A stretch of 64,000 bases of DNA from Nitrospira sp. (lineage in GTDB: Bacteria; Nitrospirota; Nitrospiria; Nitrospirales; Nitrospiraceae), in contig JAURZE010000026.1 of assembly GCA_030653545.1 (NCBI GenBank), positions 332,051 through 396,050 on the forward strand, read 5' to 3'. Below are positions 45,061-53,267 of this stretch, piece after piece. A program made the position numbers and the translations under genes. How positions within the stretch are numbered: the stretch's first letter is position 1; every line of letters begins with the position of its first letter. The notes under the pieces are model-generated. The model was not told the DNA's origin. It did not search any database and saw only the letters and a program-made list of their open reading frames with translations.

Positions 45061-45072
45061 CAAGCTACCGCC
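45061..45072 (-). promoter_or_regulatory. ops-like element in the leader of the export-protein gene
   Basis: The minus strand reads GGCGGTAGCTTG, which matches the ops core GGCGGTAGCGTG of RfaH-dependent operons at 11 of 12 positions. It lies 38 bases before the wza-type start codon and downstream of a gene for a NusG/RfaH-family protein. In enterobacteria the ops sequence pauses RNA polymerase and recruits RfaH to the non-template strand. Function here is an inference from similarity and position. Confidence 0.55.
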
Positions 45073-45123
45073 CATCCGAGGCACCACCTCTCCGAAAACT
45101 CTGTCCCCAAAATCACCTGCCAC

Positions 45124-45627
45124 CTAGACTGCCGCTGAAAACACCTCGATATCCGAGACCTGCACGACTGCCCGACTCTGACAAGAAAGCACATGCAACA
45201 ATACAACGGCTCGCTCTTTTCTCGGCATGGCAGACTCAAATACTGCTCTTATTCCAGCAAATGGCCCGCTATTTATGCGAACCACATCCCCGGACCTAAA
45301 ACTCGGCACTTGCACGACGTCTCGCCTTCGAATGCTTTCTTGGATTTCACGAAGCAGGCCCGGATCGACCTCAGCTGGAGTATGTCCAAAAGCTACTACT
45401 TTTCGGACCCCTCGGGAATATGAAATGATCCTATATTCTCGTTCATAGTCGAAACGCGCGAAAAAATAGCCTGGGAACAGGCCCGAACGACGAAAGCGAC
45501 GCTTTCCGCCAACGGTAAAACACTCTTTTACTTCAGGGTAATAGGTCTCAATCCCTGCTTGACCAAGAAACGATGTTGAAGAATGTTCCTGGCGGGGCTT
45601 AGCCATGACAATATACCATTTTTGCAT
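45124..45627 (-). CDS. Specialised NusG paralogue (RfaH/UpxY-type transcription antiterminator)
   Basis: 167 residues. MQKWYIVMAKPRQEHSSTSFLGQAGIE is the start of a NusG N-terminal domain that binds the RNA polymerase clamp helices, and RSGLFPGYFFARFD is its central strand. The C-terminal part has FRSGDVVRINSGPFAGIRAVFES, a KOW motif. Paralogues of this kind regulate long polysaccharide or virulence operons by preventing premature termination. The gene is the first of a ~45-kb same-strand locus and has ops-like sequences in its own leader and in that of the next gene. General NusG would be expected elsewhere in the genome, next to secE and rplK. Confidence 0.9.
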   Translation of the reverse strand: MQKWYIVMAKPRQEHSSTSFLGQAGIETYYPEVKECFTVGGKRRFRRSGLFPGYFFARFDYEREYRIISYSRGVRKVVAFGHTPAEVDPGLLREIQESIRRRDVVQVPSFRSGDVVRINSGPFAGIRAVFESAMPRKERAVVLLHVLSCQSRAVVQVSDIEVFSAAV

Positions 45628-45628
45628 C

Positions 45629-45640
45629 CGCGCTACCCCC
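45629..45640 (-). promoter_or_regulatory. Second ops-like element, in the leader of the antiterminator gene
   Basis: The minus strand reads GGGGGTAGCGCG directly before the start codon at 45627, matching the ops core GGCGGTAGCGTG at 10 of 12 positions. The same bases occupy the ribosome-binding position and contain no AGGAG. The element may therefore act in autoregulation, in ribosome recruitment, or may be coincidental. It is weaker than the copy at 45061-45072. Confidence 0.35.
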
Positions 45641-45702
45641 CAACTTCCATTACCAACCGCCTACCAAGATTTCCGTACCGTACTGAGCCACTACCCACTC
45701 GG

Positions 45703-45731
45703 AGAGTATTGCACAGCGAGGCTAAATTCAA
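45703..45731 (-). promoter_or_regulatory. Candidate sigma70 promoter for the polysaccharide operon
   Basis: The minus strand reads TTGAAT, a 17-base spacer, then TACTCT. This is a good -35 and an acceptable -10 at ideal spacing. Transcription would start near 45696, giving a ~70-base leader before the antiterminator gene. It sits just after the PilZ gene stop. Confidence 0.5.
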
Positions 45732-45742
45732 AAACTATTCAT

Positions 45743-46084
45743 TCAAAACATGAACTTGAGACCGACCAAGTACGGGCCTACCCCTTTTCCAAAAGGGACG
45801 CGCCTTGCCCACCGGACTTCAGCCAACGTAGGCGTCTCAGCGACCGTAACCGGAGTCGGCACAAAGACCTTCAACACCTGCTCTACAGGAGGGGCCTGCT
45901 CCATCAATATGAGCATTCCCCCGCTGCTGATGTTCAAGGAGAGCGCCTTGCCTTCACGAGCTGCTTGAGCAGGTTCATCCGCAGGTCTAGTCAATTGATA
46001 AGGGATAGGCCGCAGCATCGCCACTCGATCCCTATGACTTTCTCCACAATCGGTCATCGGCCATTCCCAGCTTATCTGTCCCAC
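45743..46084 (-). CDS. PilZ-domain protein
   Basis: 113 residues from a GTG with GGGGAGG six bases upstream. The segment KALSLNISSGGMLILME contains the (D/N)xSxxG part of the PilZ c-di-GMP site, and R20 in the N-terminal part (RDRVAMLRPIPYQ) could serve as the upstream RxxxR arginine. PVTVAETPTLAEVRWARRV and YLVGLKF form the barrel. PilZ proteins bind cyclic di-GMP and often control exopolysaccharide synthesis. This gene stands at the head of the exopolysaccharide operon. Its RxxxR motif is not perfectly clear, so c-di-GMP binding is likely but not certain. Confidence 0.75.
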   Translation of the reverse strand: MGQISWEWPMTDCGESHRDRVAMLRPIPYQLTRPADEPAQAAREGKALSLNISSGGMLILMEQAPPVEQVLKVFVPTPVTVAETPTLAEVRWARRVPFGKGVGPYLVGLKFMF

Positions 46085-46135
46085 ATCACGCCTCCCCTGT
46101 AAGGATTAATTCCTTGGCTTCCCTATCCGCAACTT

Positions 46136-46179
46136 GAGAATTGGATTCTCGAGAGTAGCTAGCCCAACTTGCGCTACTC
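46136..46179. promoter_or_regulatory. Two adjacent inverted repeats upstream of the PilZ gene
   Basis: GAGAAT-TGG-ATTCTC (46136-46150) is followed three bases later by GAGTAGC-13 bases-GCTACTC (46153-46179). Both have perfect arms. They lie in the divergent region between the PilZ and LuxR-type genes and could be operator sites or form hairpins in the PilZ-gene leader. Binding protein unknown. Confidence 0.4.
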
Positions 46180-46263
46180 TTTTTCCAATCATACTGAACT
46201 ATAGGGAATACCTCTGAGGCGAACAATACCGATGATGTAGGCCAATATTCTCTAACGTAGGTG

Positions 46264-46292
46264 TTGACTCCCCCTAAAGGGTTAGGTACTCT
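46264..46292 (+). promoter_or_regulatory. Candidate sigma70 promoter for the LuxR-type gene
   Basis: TTGACT, a 17-base spacer and TACTCT on the plus strand, about 85 bases before the LuxR-type start. It uses the same -10 hexamer and spacing as the candidate promoter at 45703-45731. The spacer contains the palindrome CCCTAAAGGG. Confidence 0.5.
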
Positions 46293-46377
46293 TTCTAGTG
46301 TCGTTTCACTCGCTGCACTCTATCAGAGTTTGTTCAATTGTCTAGCAATACTGCCGAGTCTGTCGTAAAGAGAATCC

Positions 46378-46986
46378 ATGACTGAATCAACTCAGCACGC
46401 CGATCAATCAGATGGCCTTGCCGACCAACGTGCCGGTTCAGGAATTGTTGTGTTAACGGCCGCTATGCAACTGCTCCACATGAATCGTCAGGCAACGGAG
46501 CTGGCTAAAAAAATCAATGCCGCGGAACAGGCAGGATCGGCTGCTCGATCGGCCCACGGCGTTTTGCCCACGGCCCTCACTGAGCTCTGCGGGGAAATTA
46601 TCAAGGCGCTCCATGTTCGGACCGAAGCAAAAGATTGGGAGCAATTTGAACTAAAACGAGTGAGCGGGGATCCGAGCCAACCCATTTTGCTTCGCGGATT
46701 TGGCCTACCTGATCGTGCCGGGGTGGAGCATGCTCGCCTGGTGGTCACCATGGAAGAGCTCGGAAGAAGGCAGAACCTCAATACCGACCATGCCCGCGAA
46801 AAATTCCAGCTCACGAATCGTGAACAAGCCGTAGTGGAACATTTGGCCAAAGGATGGACCAATAAAGAGATCGCAAATGCTCTCCTCATTACAGAGCAAA
46901 CAGTTAAAGAGCACATCAAACACATTATGCGAAAGACGACAGCGACAACCCGCACAGGCATTCTAGTCCAGATCTTCAACTCATAA
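46378..46986 (+). CDS. LuxR/NarL-type transcriptional regulator
   Basis: 202 residues. The C-terminal ~65 residues LTNREQAVVEHLAKGWTNKEIANALLITEQTVKEHIKHIM are a classical GerE/LuxR helix-turn-helix. The N-terminal ~130 residues contain SGIVVLTAAMQLLHMNRQATEL, reminiscent of a PAS-like sensor, with no phosphoacceptor receiver domain. It is divergent from the PilZ gene and the polysaccharide operon and is therefore a candidate regulator of them. No ligand can be predicted. It is one of only two complete plus-strand genes here. Confidence 0.88.
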   Translation: MTESTQHADQSDGLADQRAGSGIVVLTAAMQLLHMNRQATELAKKINAAEQAGSAARSAHGVLPTALTELCGEIIKALHVRTEAKDWEQFELKRVSGDPSQPILLRGFGLPDRAGVEHARLVVTMEELGRRQNLNTDHAREKFQLTNREQAVVEHLAKGWTNKEIANALLITEQTVKEHIKHIMRKTTATTRTGILVQIFNS

Positions 46987-47168
46987 CTTCCCGCTTACAC
47001 CTCTGTTGCAAAGACACCACACTGAGCGATCTTCACAACATCCCACTCGTGATCACTGAAATTTACTTCAATAAATTCAGCAACTTGCGATTAAGTAATT
47101 CAGGTCTATTGATTGCACAGTACCCTCAGTAAGTGATGCGGTGAATCTTTCACCTGAGGAGCCTAGAC

Positions 47169-47672
47169 TTGAAGCAGACCTTCTCCAAGCAATCTATCGG
47201 CAGCGTGCTCGGCTTGGCCCTGCTCATTTCAGGGTGCCAGACCGGTGCGCCTCTCAAAACAGTAGGCCTCGACAACCCTGGATTCATGAACCTTTGGGGA
47301 ACGTATACGCACTGTAAGTCCACCTCAGATCTGGGCGAAACCCAGCAGGCTATGGGGAAACTCACGATGGCCGCCTTGGCTGGCCAGGGACATGACGGAT
47401 TTGTGCTCCCGATGCCGCAACAACTGGAACGTTTCGTCGCCACGCCGGCAAGCCGCCTTGCCGTGGACGTTCACGCCATGGCAGCTTCGTGCTCCCTCCA
47501 TGCTGGACAAGTCGCGTTCAGCTCTGGAAGAGTTGACTTGGCTAGAGAGGCACTCACTAGCGTGATCACGCTCCACAAGGAGAATCAGGAACCAACCTAC
47601 TACCTCGCACAGGCCCACAAGCTATTGGCTGAGATGGAAAATGGAGTTCAGATTTCGCTTAAAACTCCCTAG
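47169..47672 (+). CDS. Putative lipoprotein of unknown function
   Basis: 167 residues beginning at TTG (47169) with GAGGAG seven bases upstream. The N-terminus SIGSVLGLALLISGC is a lipoprotein signal with the lipobox cysteine. The remainder (LPMPQQLERFVATPASRLAVD, then two short helical repeats near the end that look TPR-like) is not recognised as a known family. The stop codon is separated from the convergent glgA stop by a single base, so transcripts of the two genes must overlap. The upstream gap contains an inverted repeat (47056-47080, CTGAA...TTCAG type). Confidence 0.65.
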   Translation: MKQTFSKQSIGSVLGLALLISGCQTGAPLKTVGLDNPGFMNLWGTYTHCKSTSDLGETQQAMGKLTMAALAGQGHDGFVLPMPQQLERFVATPASRLAVDVHAMAASCSLHAGQVAFSSGRVDLAREALTSVITLHKENQEPTYYLAQAHKLLAEMENGVQISLKTP

Positions 47673-47673
47673 G

Positions 47674-49182
47674 CTATCTCTCCCCTCGTAATTTCCCATA
47701 CTCTTCTACATATCGCTTAGCCGAACATTCCCAGGAACAATCCACCCCCATGCCAGCCTGCTGAATTGACGTCCACGCCTCCCGGTCTGCATAGACCTTC
47801 AAGGCCAGCAGGATTGTCGCCAGCAGAGAGTCCGCTGAAACTCCTTCAAACTGGAATCCCGTCGCATCTCCGGCCAGTGCCGTAGAGGGCCGGTATGGAA
47901 TAACCGTGTCTGCCAACCCCCCCGTCTTTCGCACAATTGGAATCGTGCCGTACCGCAGGCTATAGAGCTGAGTCAGTCCGCAGGGCTCATACCGCGACGG
48001 CATGACCAGCATATCCGCACCGGCTTCAATTCGATGCGCCCGCCCCTCATCGAATTTCAGAGACACACCGATTTGCTGTGGATACCGCTCCCTTTCCGAT
48101 TGAAATCGATCTTCAAGAATCCGATCCCCCGTACCCAAAATCGCCACCTGAACGCCCACCGCCATCAACTCCGGAATAATCTCCGCCAGCAGATCAAACC
48201 CCTTCTGTGACGTCAACCGTCCGATGACTCCAATGAGCGGAACATCACGATTCGGCAAGCCCAGTTCGTGCTGAAGCGCCTTCTTGCAAACTGCTTTGCC
48301 TGATAGGTCCGTCCGTGAATAGTTAGCCGCGAGGTGGCTATCCGTCTCAGGATCCCAGGAACCAACATCAATGCCATTGATAATCCCGACCACACCATCC
48401 CGACGACCAGCCAACACACCCTCCAAACCAAACCCGCCATCTGAGCCCATGATTTCTTTTGCGTAAGTCGGGCTCACGGTCGACACCTTGTCCGCAAAGA
48501 GAATACCTCCCTTAAGCAGGTTCACTGATCCATAAAACTCCAACCCGGCAGGAGTAAACAGATCTGCTGGCAGGCCCGTCTCAGAAAATTGGGAACCGGG
48601 GAAGACACCTTGATACCCCACATTGTGAAGCGTCAACAGCGTCCTGACATCGCCGACGAGTGCCCGATCACGCTCCGTGGTTTTCAGATAAACAGCCGCA
48701 AGGGCCGTCTGCCAATCGTGCAAATGCAAGACAGAGATCGGCTCACCGCAACTGCTCCGGAGATATGCCAACACTTCAACGATCGCGCGGCTGAAAAAGG
48801 CGAACCGAGCGAGATTGTCACTGAAATCCCCGTCTGGCCCTTGATACAACCCAGCCCGGTCAAAATAGGGATCATATCGAACCGCCACCACTCGAACCGA
48901 TCGTTCCGCCACCCCGACAGGAATCACATCTTCTTCAAGCATCGCATCGATAAACCCCTTGGCAGTCCTGACACGAATCGTCCCAATCTCCCGCAGCGAC
49001 CTTCCACCCGTCTGAAAACTGCGATAGCGGGGCACAATCAAGGTCACCGTATGCCCCAGCTTGGCAAGCTCCACTGGAAGCGCACCGGCGACATCGGCCA
49101 GCCCGCCGGTCTTGACGTAGGGAACCGCCTCTGATGCGGCCATCACAATGTTCAGTGAATCGATGTGGTGAGATCTCGCCAT
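47674..49182 (-). CDS. glgA: Glycogen synthase (ADP-glucose-type, GT5)
   Basis: 502 residues. NIVMAASEAVPYVKTGGLADV contains the K-x-G-G-L ADP-glucose-binding motif near residue 25. LHLHDWQTALAAVY and TLHNVGYQGVFP are conserved GT5 blocks, and MPSRYEPCGLTQLYSLRYGTIPIVRKTGGLADTV holds the C-terminal active-site glutamate and the second KTGGL. It elongates alpha-1,4-glucan from ADP-glucose in the cytoplasm. It marks the transition from the polysaccharide locus to the housekeeping block. A small lipoprotein gene lies 21 bases upstream in the same direction. Confidence 0.95.
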   Translation of the reverse strand: MARSHHIDSLNIVMAASEAVPYVKTGGLADVAGALPVELAKLGHTVTLIVPRYRSFQTGGRSLREIGTIRVRTAKGFIDAMLEEDVIPVGVAERSVRVVAVRYDPYFDRAGLYQGPDGDFSDNLARFAFFSRAIVEVLAYLRSSCGEPISVLHLHDWQTALAAVYLKTTERDRALVGDVRTLLTLHNVGYQGVFPGSQFSETGLPADLFTPAGLEFYGSVNLLKGGILFADKVSTVSPTYAKEIMGSDGGFGLEGVLAGRRDGVVGIINGIDVGSWDPETDSHLAANYSRTDLSGKAVCKKALQHELGLPNRDVPLIGVIGRLTSQKGFDLLAEIIPELMAVGVQVAILGTGDRILEDRFQSERERYPQQIGVSLKFDEGRAHRIEAGADMLVMPSRYEPCGLTQLYSLRYGTIPIVRKTGGLADTVIPYRPSTALAGDATGFQFEGVSADSLLATILLALKVYADREAWTSIQQAGMGVDCSWECSAKRYVEEYGKLRGER

Positions 49183-49203
49183 GATGTAAAACGCCAGCTG
49201 ATC

Positions 49204-49689
49204 CTAGCGGAGCGGCGCACCTTCCAGGCTCGTCTTAAATCGGTCTTCAAACTGCCACGTCTTTCCAAGCGCATGTACTTTGTCGGCCTTTAACTCTTCC
49301 CGATACACCAACCGATCATCCAAAAATACTAACATCCAGCCTTGCTCGGGATAGCCTAGAAACACCCCTTCCCCGGCCTCAAAACTTGCCTCCCATCCCT
49401 CCGGAGCCTCACCAATGGGCACCCGCGAACGCGGAATCATCGACTTATCCGGCATGACAAAAAACTGTGTGAACTCACTATGGTGATAGACCGGCTTGCC
49501 CCAGACATTCACGAACGCTTTGGGGGAAATCAACTGGATTGTGAGTTGCTTGTTCTGCACCAGGCGTTCCTGCTCTCCCAATGGCGGCATACTCTGGCAA
49601 CCCGCCATTACAAACAGACACAGGACGCTCCCTAAAACCTGCAGAACCCATCGAGCACTCCCGTCACCTTGCCCAGGCTGTTCCATCAT
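49204..49689 (-). CDS. Putative lipoprotein of unknown function
   Basis: About 161 residues from the double ATG at 49689/49686 with a GGGGG signal before it. A longer frame reaching 49773 would overlap the DUF971 gene. LQVLGSVLCLFVMAGC is a lipoprotein signal with lipobox MAGC. The mature part (FVNVWGKPVYHHSEFTQFF, GVFLGYPEQGWMLVFLDD) is not assigned to a family by me, but its GxPxxGW pattern and beta-rich look suggest a small periplasmic or outer-membrane domain. It is next to glgA in the same direction. Confidence 0.65.
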   Translation of the reverse strand: MMEQPGQGDGSARWVLQVLGSVLCLFVMAGCQSMPPLGEQERLVQNKQLTIQLISPKAFVNVWGKPVYHHSEFTQFFVMPDKSMIPRSRVPIGEAPEGWEASFEAGEGVFLGYPEQGWMLVFLDDRLVYREELKADKVHALGKTWQFEDRFKTSLEGAPLR

Positions 49690-49709
49690 ATTCGCCCCCT
49701 TCCCACCCG

Positions 49710-50063
49710 TCATAGAAGCCGCCGACTCTTCTGCTCGGTTGGCTTCACCGGCACACACACATCGCATTGGCACAGCTGCCGCAGAAGCCCGTAAGAATAA
49801 ATTCCACTATCATGCCCATCGCTCCAGGAAAATTGAAGCGCATACCGCCCGACCGGCTGAATGTCCTGCGCCATAATAAACATCGGCACATCATCAGGCT
49901 TCAATCGGCGCACACCCGTCCACTCATCGACGCAGGCCGCACAAGGACATTGCAGCCTCAGCGCACGAACGGGATAGATTCCCTTGTGGCCATCGCTCCA
50001 CTCGATGCCCAACACACCCTTCTCCAACCATTGCATGTCGATGGGAACCAATGCCGCGGCCAT
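49710..50063 (-). CDS. DUF971-domain protein
   Basis: 117 residues from the ATG at 50063 with GGGGAGAG upstream. LGIEWSDGHKGIYPVRALRLQCPCAACVDEWTG is the DUF971 (GBBH-like N-terminal) domain with a CPCAAC cysteine cluster, and a second Cys-x-Cys-xx-Cys (CQCDVC) lies near the C-terminus. DUF971 is often linked to iron-sulfur metabolism, so the cysteines may bind zinc or iron. Cytoplasmic. It ends 20 bases before the lipoprotein start and begins 34 bases after the recO stop. Confidence 0.85.
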   Translation of the reverse strand: MAAALVPIDMQWLEKGVLGIEWSDGHKGIYPVRALRLQCPCAACVDEWTGVRRLKPDDVPMFIMAQDIQPVGRYALQFSWSDGHDSGIYSYGLLRQLCQCDVCVPVKPTEQKSRRLL

Positions 50064-50097
50064 AGTCTCTCCCCTTATCCCCTCATGCTCCATCGAC

Positions 50098-50856
50098 TCA
50101 GACCGAAGACATCGACGCCAAGAAATCGACCGGCGGCAACCGCCGACCAGCCACGACCGTCACATAGCCTTCAATCGCCCGCTCCACCTCAGCCCGCACC
50201 TGGCCGGTCGCCGTCAGCCGCGTGACCAGCTCGGGAGTCAGTCGAATAGCTTGTTGCAGAAACGACAGGCTCCCGCGTGACATCACGATACACCGGACCA
50301 TCTGCCGCGTCGCACAGGAGAGACAGACAAATCCGCCGGCCAACGGCGAGAACTGCGGCTCCCCCGTCACACCGGACTTCCCACAGGTCGCACAGTAATC
50401 GGTTTGCGGACGAAACCCCGTCAGCCCCAGCAAACGAATCTGAAACAGCAACGCCACCAAGACCGGATCTCGACTCCCCTTGAGAGACCCCAACCCCTGA
50501 CCTAAGGTCTCGAAGAGTCTGGCATCCGGATCGCCGTCCGGCGTGACCGCCCCCACCACATTGACCATCCGGGCCGCACAGGCCATCAACACCAATTCTT
50601 CCCGAAGCGGCTGAAAGGATTCGATCAGATCGACATGAGAAATCCGATAGAGCGAATCGCCCGGTTTCTCGAACAAATCCAGATGACAGCGGGTAAAGGG
50701 CTCAAGCGTGGCTCCGAAGTGGCTCTTGAATCGCCGGGCACCGCGCGCCACGCCACGGATTTTCCCGAACTCCTTCGAATAGAAAGTCACAATCCGGTCG
50801 GCTTCACCCCACCGACGGCTTTTGAGGATAATCGCAGAGGTTTTTACGAGAGGCAT
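50098..50856 (-). CDS. recO: DNA repair protein RecO
   Basis: 252 residues. The N-terminal OB-fold region has ILKSRRWGEADRIVTFYSKEFGKIRGVARGAR. The central helices include LLFQIRLLGLTGFRP, followed by the zinc finger CATCGKSG ... FVCLSC (CxxC plus CxxC). RecO works with RecR to load RecA onto SSB-coated DNA. Length is normal. It is downstream of mgtE in the same direction, 55 bases apart. Confidence 0.92.
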   Translation of the reverse strand: MPLVKTSAIILKSRRWGEADRIVTFYSKEFGKIRGVARGARRFKSHFGATLEPFTRCHLDLFEKPGDSLYRISHVDLIESFQPLREELVLMACAARMVNVVGAVTPDGDPDARLFETLGQGLGSLKGSRDPVLVALLFQIRLLGLTGFRPQTDYCATCGKSGVTGEPQFSPLAGGFVCLSCATRQMVRCIVMSRGSLSFLQQAIRLTPELVTRLTATGQVRAEVERAIEGYVTVVAGRRLPPVDFLASMSSV

Positions 50857-50911
50857 CGCCCAAGCCCTTTTCGCACACGCAATACTCCGGCTCCCCCCGC
50901 GGCGAGGCTGA

Positions 50912-52372
50912 TCACCTCAGATGGTCTAAAAACAGCGTGGCCAATGAGAGATAGATCGTGATGCCTGTAATATCGTTGGCCGTCGTCACGAAGGGACCGG
51001 CCGCCACGGCAGGATCAACACCCATGCGCTTCAGCACGACCGGCATGATCGTCGCCATGCTCGTCGAGACCAGGAAGGCGATCACCAGCGACGCCCCGAC
51101 CACCATGCCCAAAAAGGCCTGATGCCAGGCCCATCCGACCAAGGTCAACATCACGCCGCAAGCCAGGCCCATCAAGAGCCCAACCTTGACCTCGCGAAAA
51201 AAGACCGTGCGCACGTCCGACAATTCGACCACCCCTGTGGCCAGTCCGCGAATAATTAATGTCGACGACTGCAATCCCACGTTGCCGCCCATCGCCGCAA
51301 TGACCGGGATAAAGCTGACGATCGCCACCACCTCTTGCAATGTCATTCTGAAGTACCAGAGAATCGCACCGGACAAGAGACTGCCGACTAAATTGGTGAA
51401 CAGCCAGGGCAGCCGCAACTTTGCCGCGCCGAAACTGGACGACTTCGAGACCGAGTCCTCCTCGATCGCGCCGGCCATTTTCAACATATCTTCCGTGGCC
51501 TCTTCACGGATGACGTCCACCACGTCATCGACCGTGATGATGCCCGCAAGCTTTCCGTCCTTCTCGACAACAGGAATCGCCAGCAGGTTGTAACTGGCCA
51601 CCTGGCGCGCCACCTCTTCCTGGTCCATATCGACCGCCACGCTCATAACATCGCGCATCATGATATTTTTCAGCGGCGTAGCCGGGGGAACCGTCAAGAG
51701 CTGGCGTAGCGAGAGGACTCCGACGAGGTGTTCATCCTTGTCGGTCACATAAATATAAAACACCATTTCGGCATCGGTGGCCTGCTGCAGCCGTCGAATG
51801 GCCTCCTGCGCCGTCGCATCTTCCGGCAGCGAAAAGAACTCCGTGGTCATGATGCCGCCGGCCGTATCCTTGGGATACTTGAGAATATCGGCGACTTCCG
51901 TCGAGTCCTCCGTCTTCATCAGGGCCAGAATGTCTTTGCCCCGCTCTTCAGGGAGGAATCCCAGAATATAGGCGACGTCGTCGGGCCCCAGATCTTTCAA
52001 AAGCCAGGCGATATCGGAGTGCAGCAGGTCGGCCAAGACTTGCTGAATACTATCGCCGTCCAGCTCGCTCAAGACCTGTCCGCGCTTGGCTTCGCCGCGA
52101 ACGAGCTCAAAAACTTCGCGCTTTTCTTTGGGAGAACTCAGGTGAGTGATGACTCTGGCGGCATCGGCCGGATGCATCCGGCCGAGCATCTTCGACAGAT
52201 TCGTGATCGCCCCGCGTCGCAACAGGCGCTGCACGGACAGCAAAATGATATCCGACTTCGTCTGCCCGCGATCCGACTGATCCCGGAGCGCATCCCGCAA
52301 CACGTCCCGTTCGGACGCCCGCAGGCGGGCATCGGGTGATTGCGGATCGACTGGTTGTTCAGTAGGCAGCAT
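50912..52372 (-). CDS. mgtE: Magnesium transporter MgtE
   Basis: 486 residues. The N-terminal MgtE_N domain includes MLGRMHPADAARVITHLSS, the paired CBS domains follow (DKDEHLVGVLSLRQLL, EKDGKLAGIITVDDVVDVI), and five transmembrane segments end the chain (LPWLFTNLVGSLLSGAILW, LMGLACGVMLTLVGWA, ITGITIYLSLATLFLDHL). It is a Mg2+ channel gated by cytosolic Mg2+. It is transcribed 10 bases after era. Confidence 0.93.
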   Translation of the reverse strand: MLPTEQPVDPQSPDARLRASERDVLRDALRDQSDRGQTKSDIILLSVQRLLRRGAITNLSKMLGRMHPADAARVITHLSSPKEKREVFELVRGEAKRGQVLSELDGDSIQQVLADLLHSDIAWLLKDLGPDDVAYILGFLPEERGKDILALMKTEDSTEVADILKYPKDTAGGIMTTEFFSLPEDATAQEAIRRLQQATDAEMVFYIYVTDKDEHLVGVLSLRQLLTVPPATPLKNIMMRDVMSVAVDMDQEEVARQVASYNLLAIPVVEKDGKLAGIITVDDVVDVIREEATEDMLKMAGAIEEDSVSKSSSFGAAKLRLPWLFTNLVGSLLSGAILWYFRMTLQEVVAIVSFIPVIAAMGGNVGLQSSTLIIRGLATGVVELSDVRTVFFREVKVGLLMGLACGVMLTLVGWAWHQAFLGMVVGASLVIAFLVSTSMATIMPVVLKRMGVDPAVAAGPFVTTANDITGITIYLSLATLFLDHLR

Positions 52373-52382
52373 AGCGGGATCC

Positions 52383-53267
52383 CTAGTAGCCGAGCTCCAT
52401 GAGCGTGCGCTCGTCTTCGCGCCAGTCTTCCCGTACCTTGACCCACACCTCCAAAAACACTTTCATGTCGAACACGCGCTCCATATCCTGCCGCGCCTGG
52501 GTACTGATCAGTTTCAACCGTTCGCCATGCTTGCCGATCACGATCCCTTTCTGCGTGTCCCGTTCGACGAGAATCGTGGCCCGGATCCTCGTAATCTTAC
52601 TTTCTTCGACGAACTCTTCGATTTCGACCGCGACGGAATAGGGCACTTCCTGCTCCGTCACGGCGAGAATTTTCTCGCGAATCAATTCCGCCGCCAGCGT
52701 GCGCATCGACTGGTCCGTGAGCATGTCCTCGCTATACACCCCTTCGCCCTCGGGCAAATGAGCGACCGTCACCTCCAGCAGGCGATCGATGTTGTCCCCG
52801 TCCTCCGCGGACACCGGCACCACCTCGGTCCAGGGGAACAGCCTTCCGTAGGCCTCCAGCACCGGCAGCAACTTGATCTTGTTCACCGCATCAACCTTCG
52901 TCACCACCAGAATGACAGGGCGGGCATGCTTCGCCATCGCCGTCTTTACGTGGGTGATCGCCGCCAGATCGCCGGGCCCGGGCAGATGCAGAGACTCCAT
53001 CAGCACATAGAGCAGATCGGCATCATCCAGCGCTTCCACCGTCGTCCGCACCATCCGCCGGTTCAACAAGTGATCCGGCTTATGCAACCCCGGCGTATCC
53101 AAAAACGCAATCTGCGCGCCCGGCACATGCGCCACGCCGAGAATACGAGTCCGGGTCGTCTGCGGCTTATTCGATACAATCGCGACTTTCTCTCCGAGCA
53201 ATCGGTTCAGCAATGTGGACTTCCCCACATTGGAGCGGCCGATGATCGCTACCGTCCCGAATTTCAT
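52383..53267 (-). CDS. era: GTPase Era
   Basis: 294 residues. G1 GRSNVGKST near residue 9, G2 QTTRTRILG, G3 DTPG (LDTPGLHKPD) and G4 TKVDAV are all present, and the C-terminal KH domain has IVIGKHGERLKLIST. Era binds 16S rRNA during 30S subunit maturation and couples this to cell-cycle progression. It overlaps the preceding FtsB-like gene by four bases (ATGA) and ends 10 bases before mgtE. Confidence 0.95.
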   Translation of the reverse strand: MKFGTVAIIGRSNVGKSTLLNRLLGEKVAIVSNKPQTTRTRILGVAHVPGAQIAFLDTPGLHKPDHLLNRRMVRTTVEALDDADLLYVLMESLHLPGPGDLAAITHVKTAMAKHARPVILVVTKVDAVNKIKLLPVLEAYGRLFPWTEVVPVSAEDGDNIDRLLEVTVAHLPEGEGVYSEDMLTDQSMRTLAAELIREKILAVTEQEVPYSVAVEIEEFVEESKITRIRATILVERDTQKGIVIGKHGERLKLISTQARQDMERVFDMKVFLEVWVKVREDWREDERTLMELGY

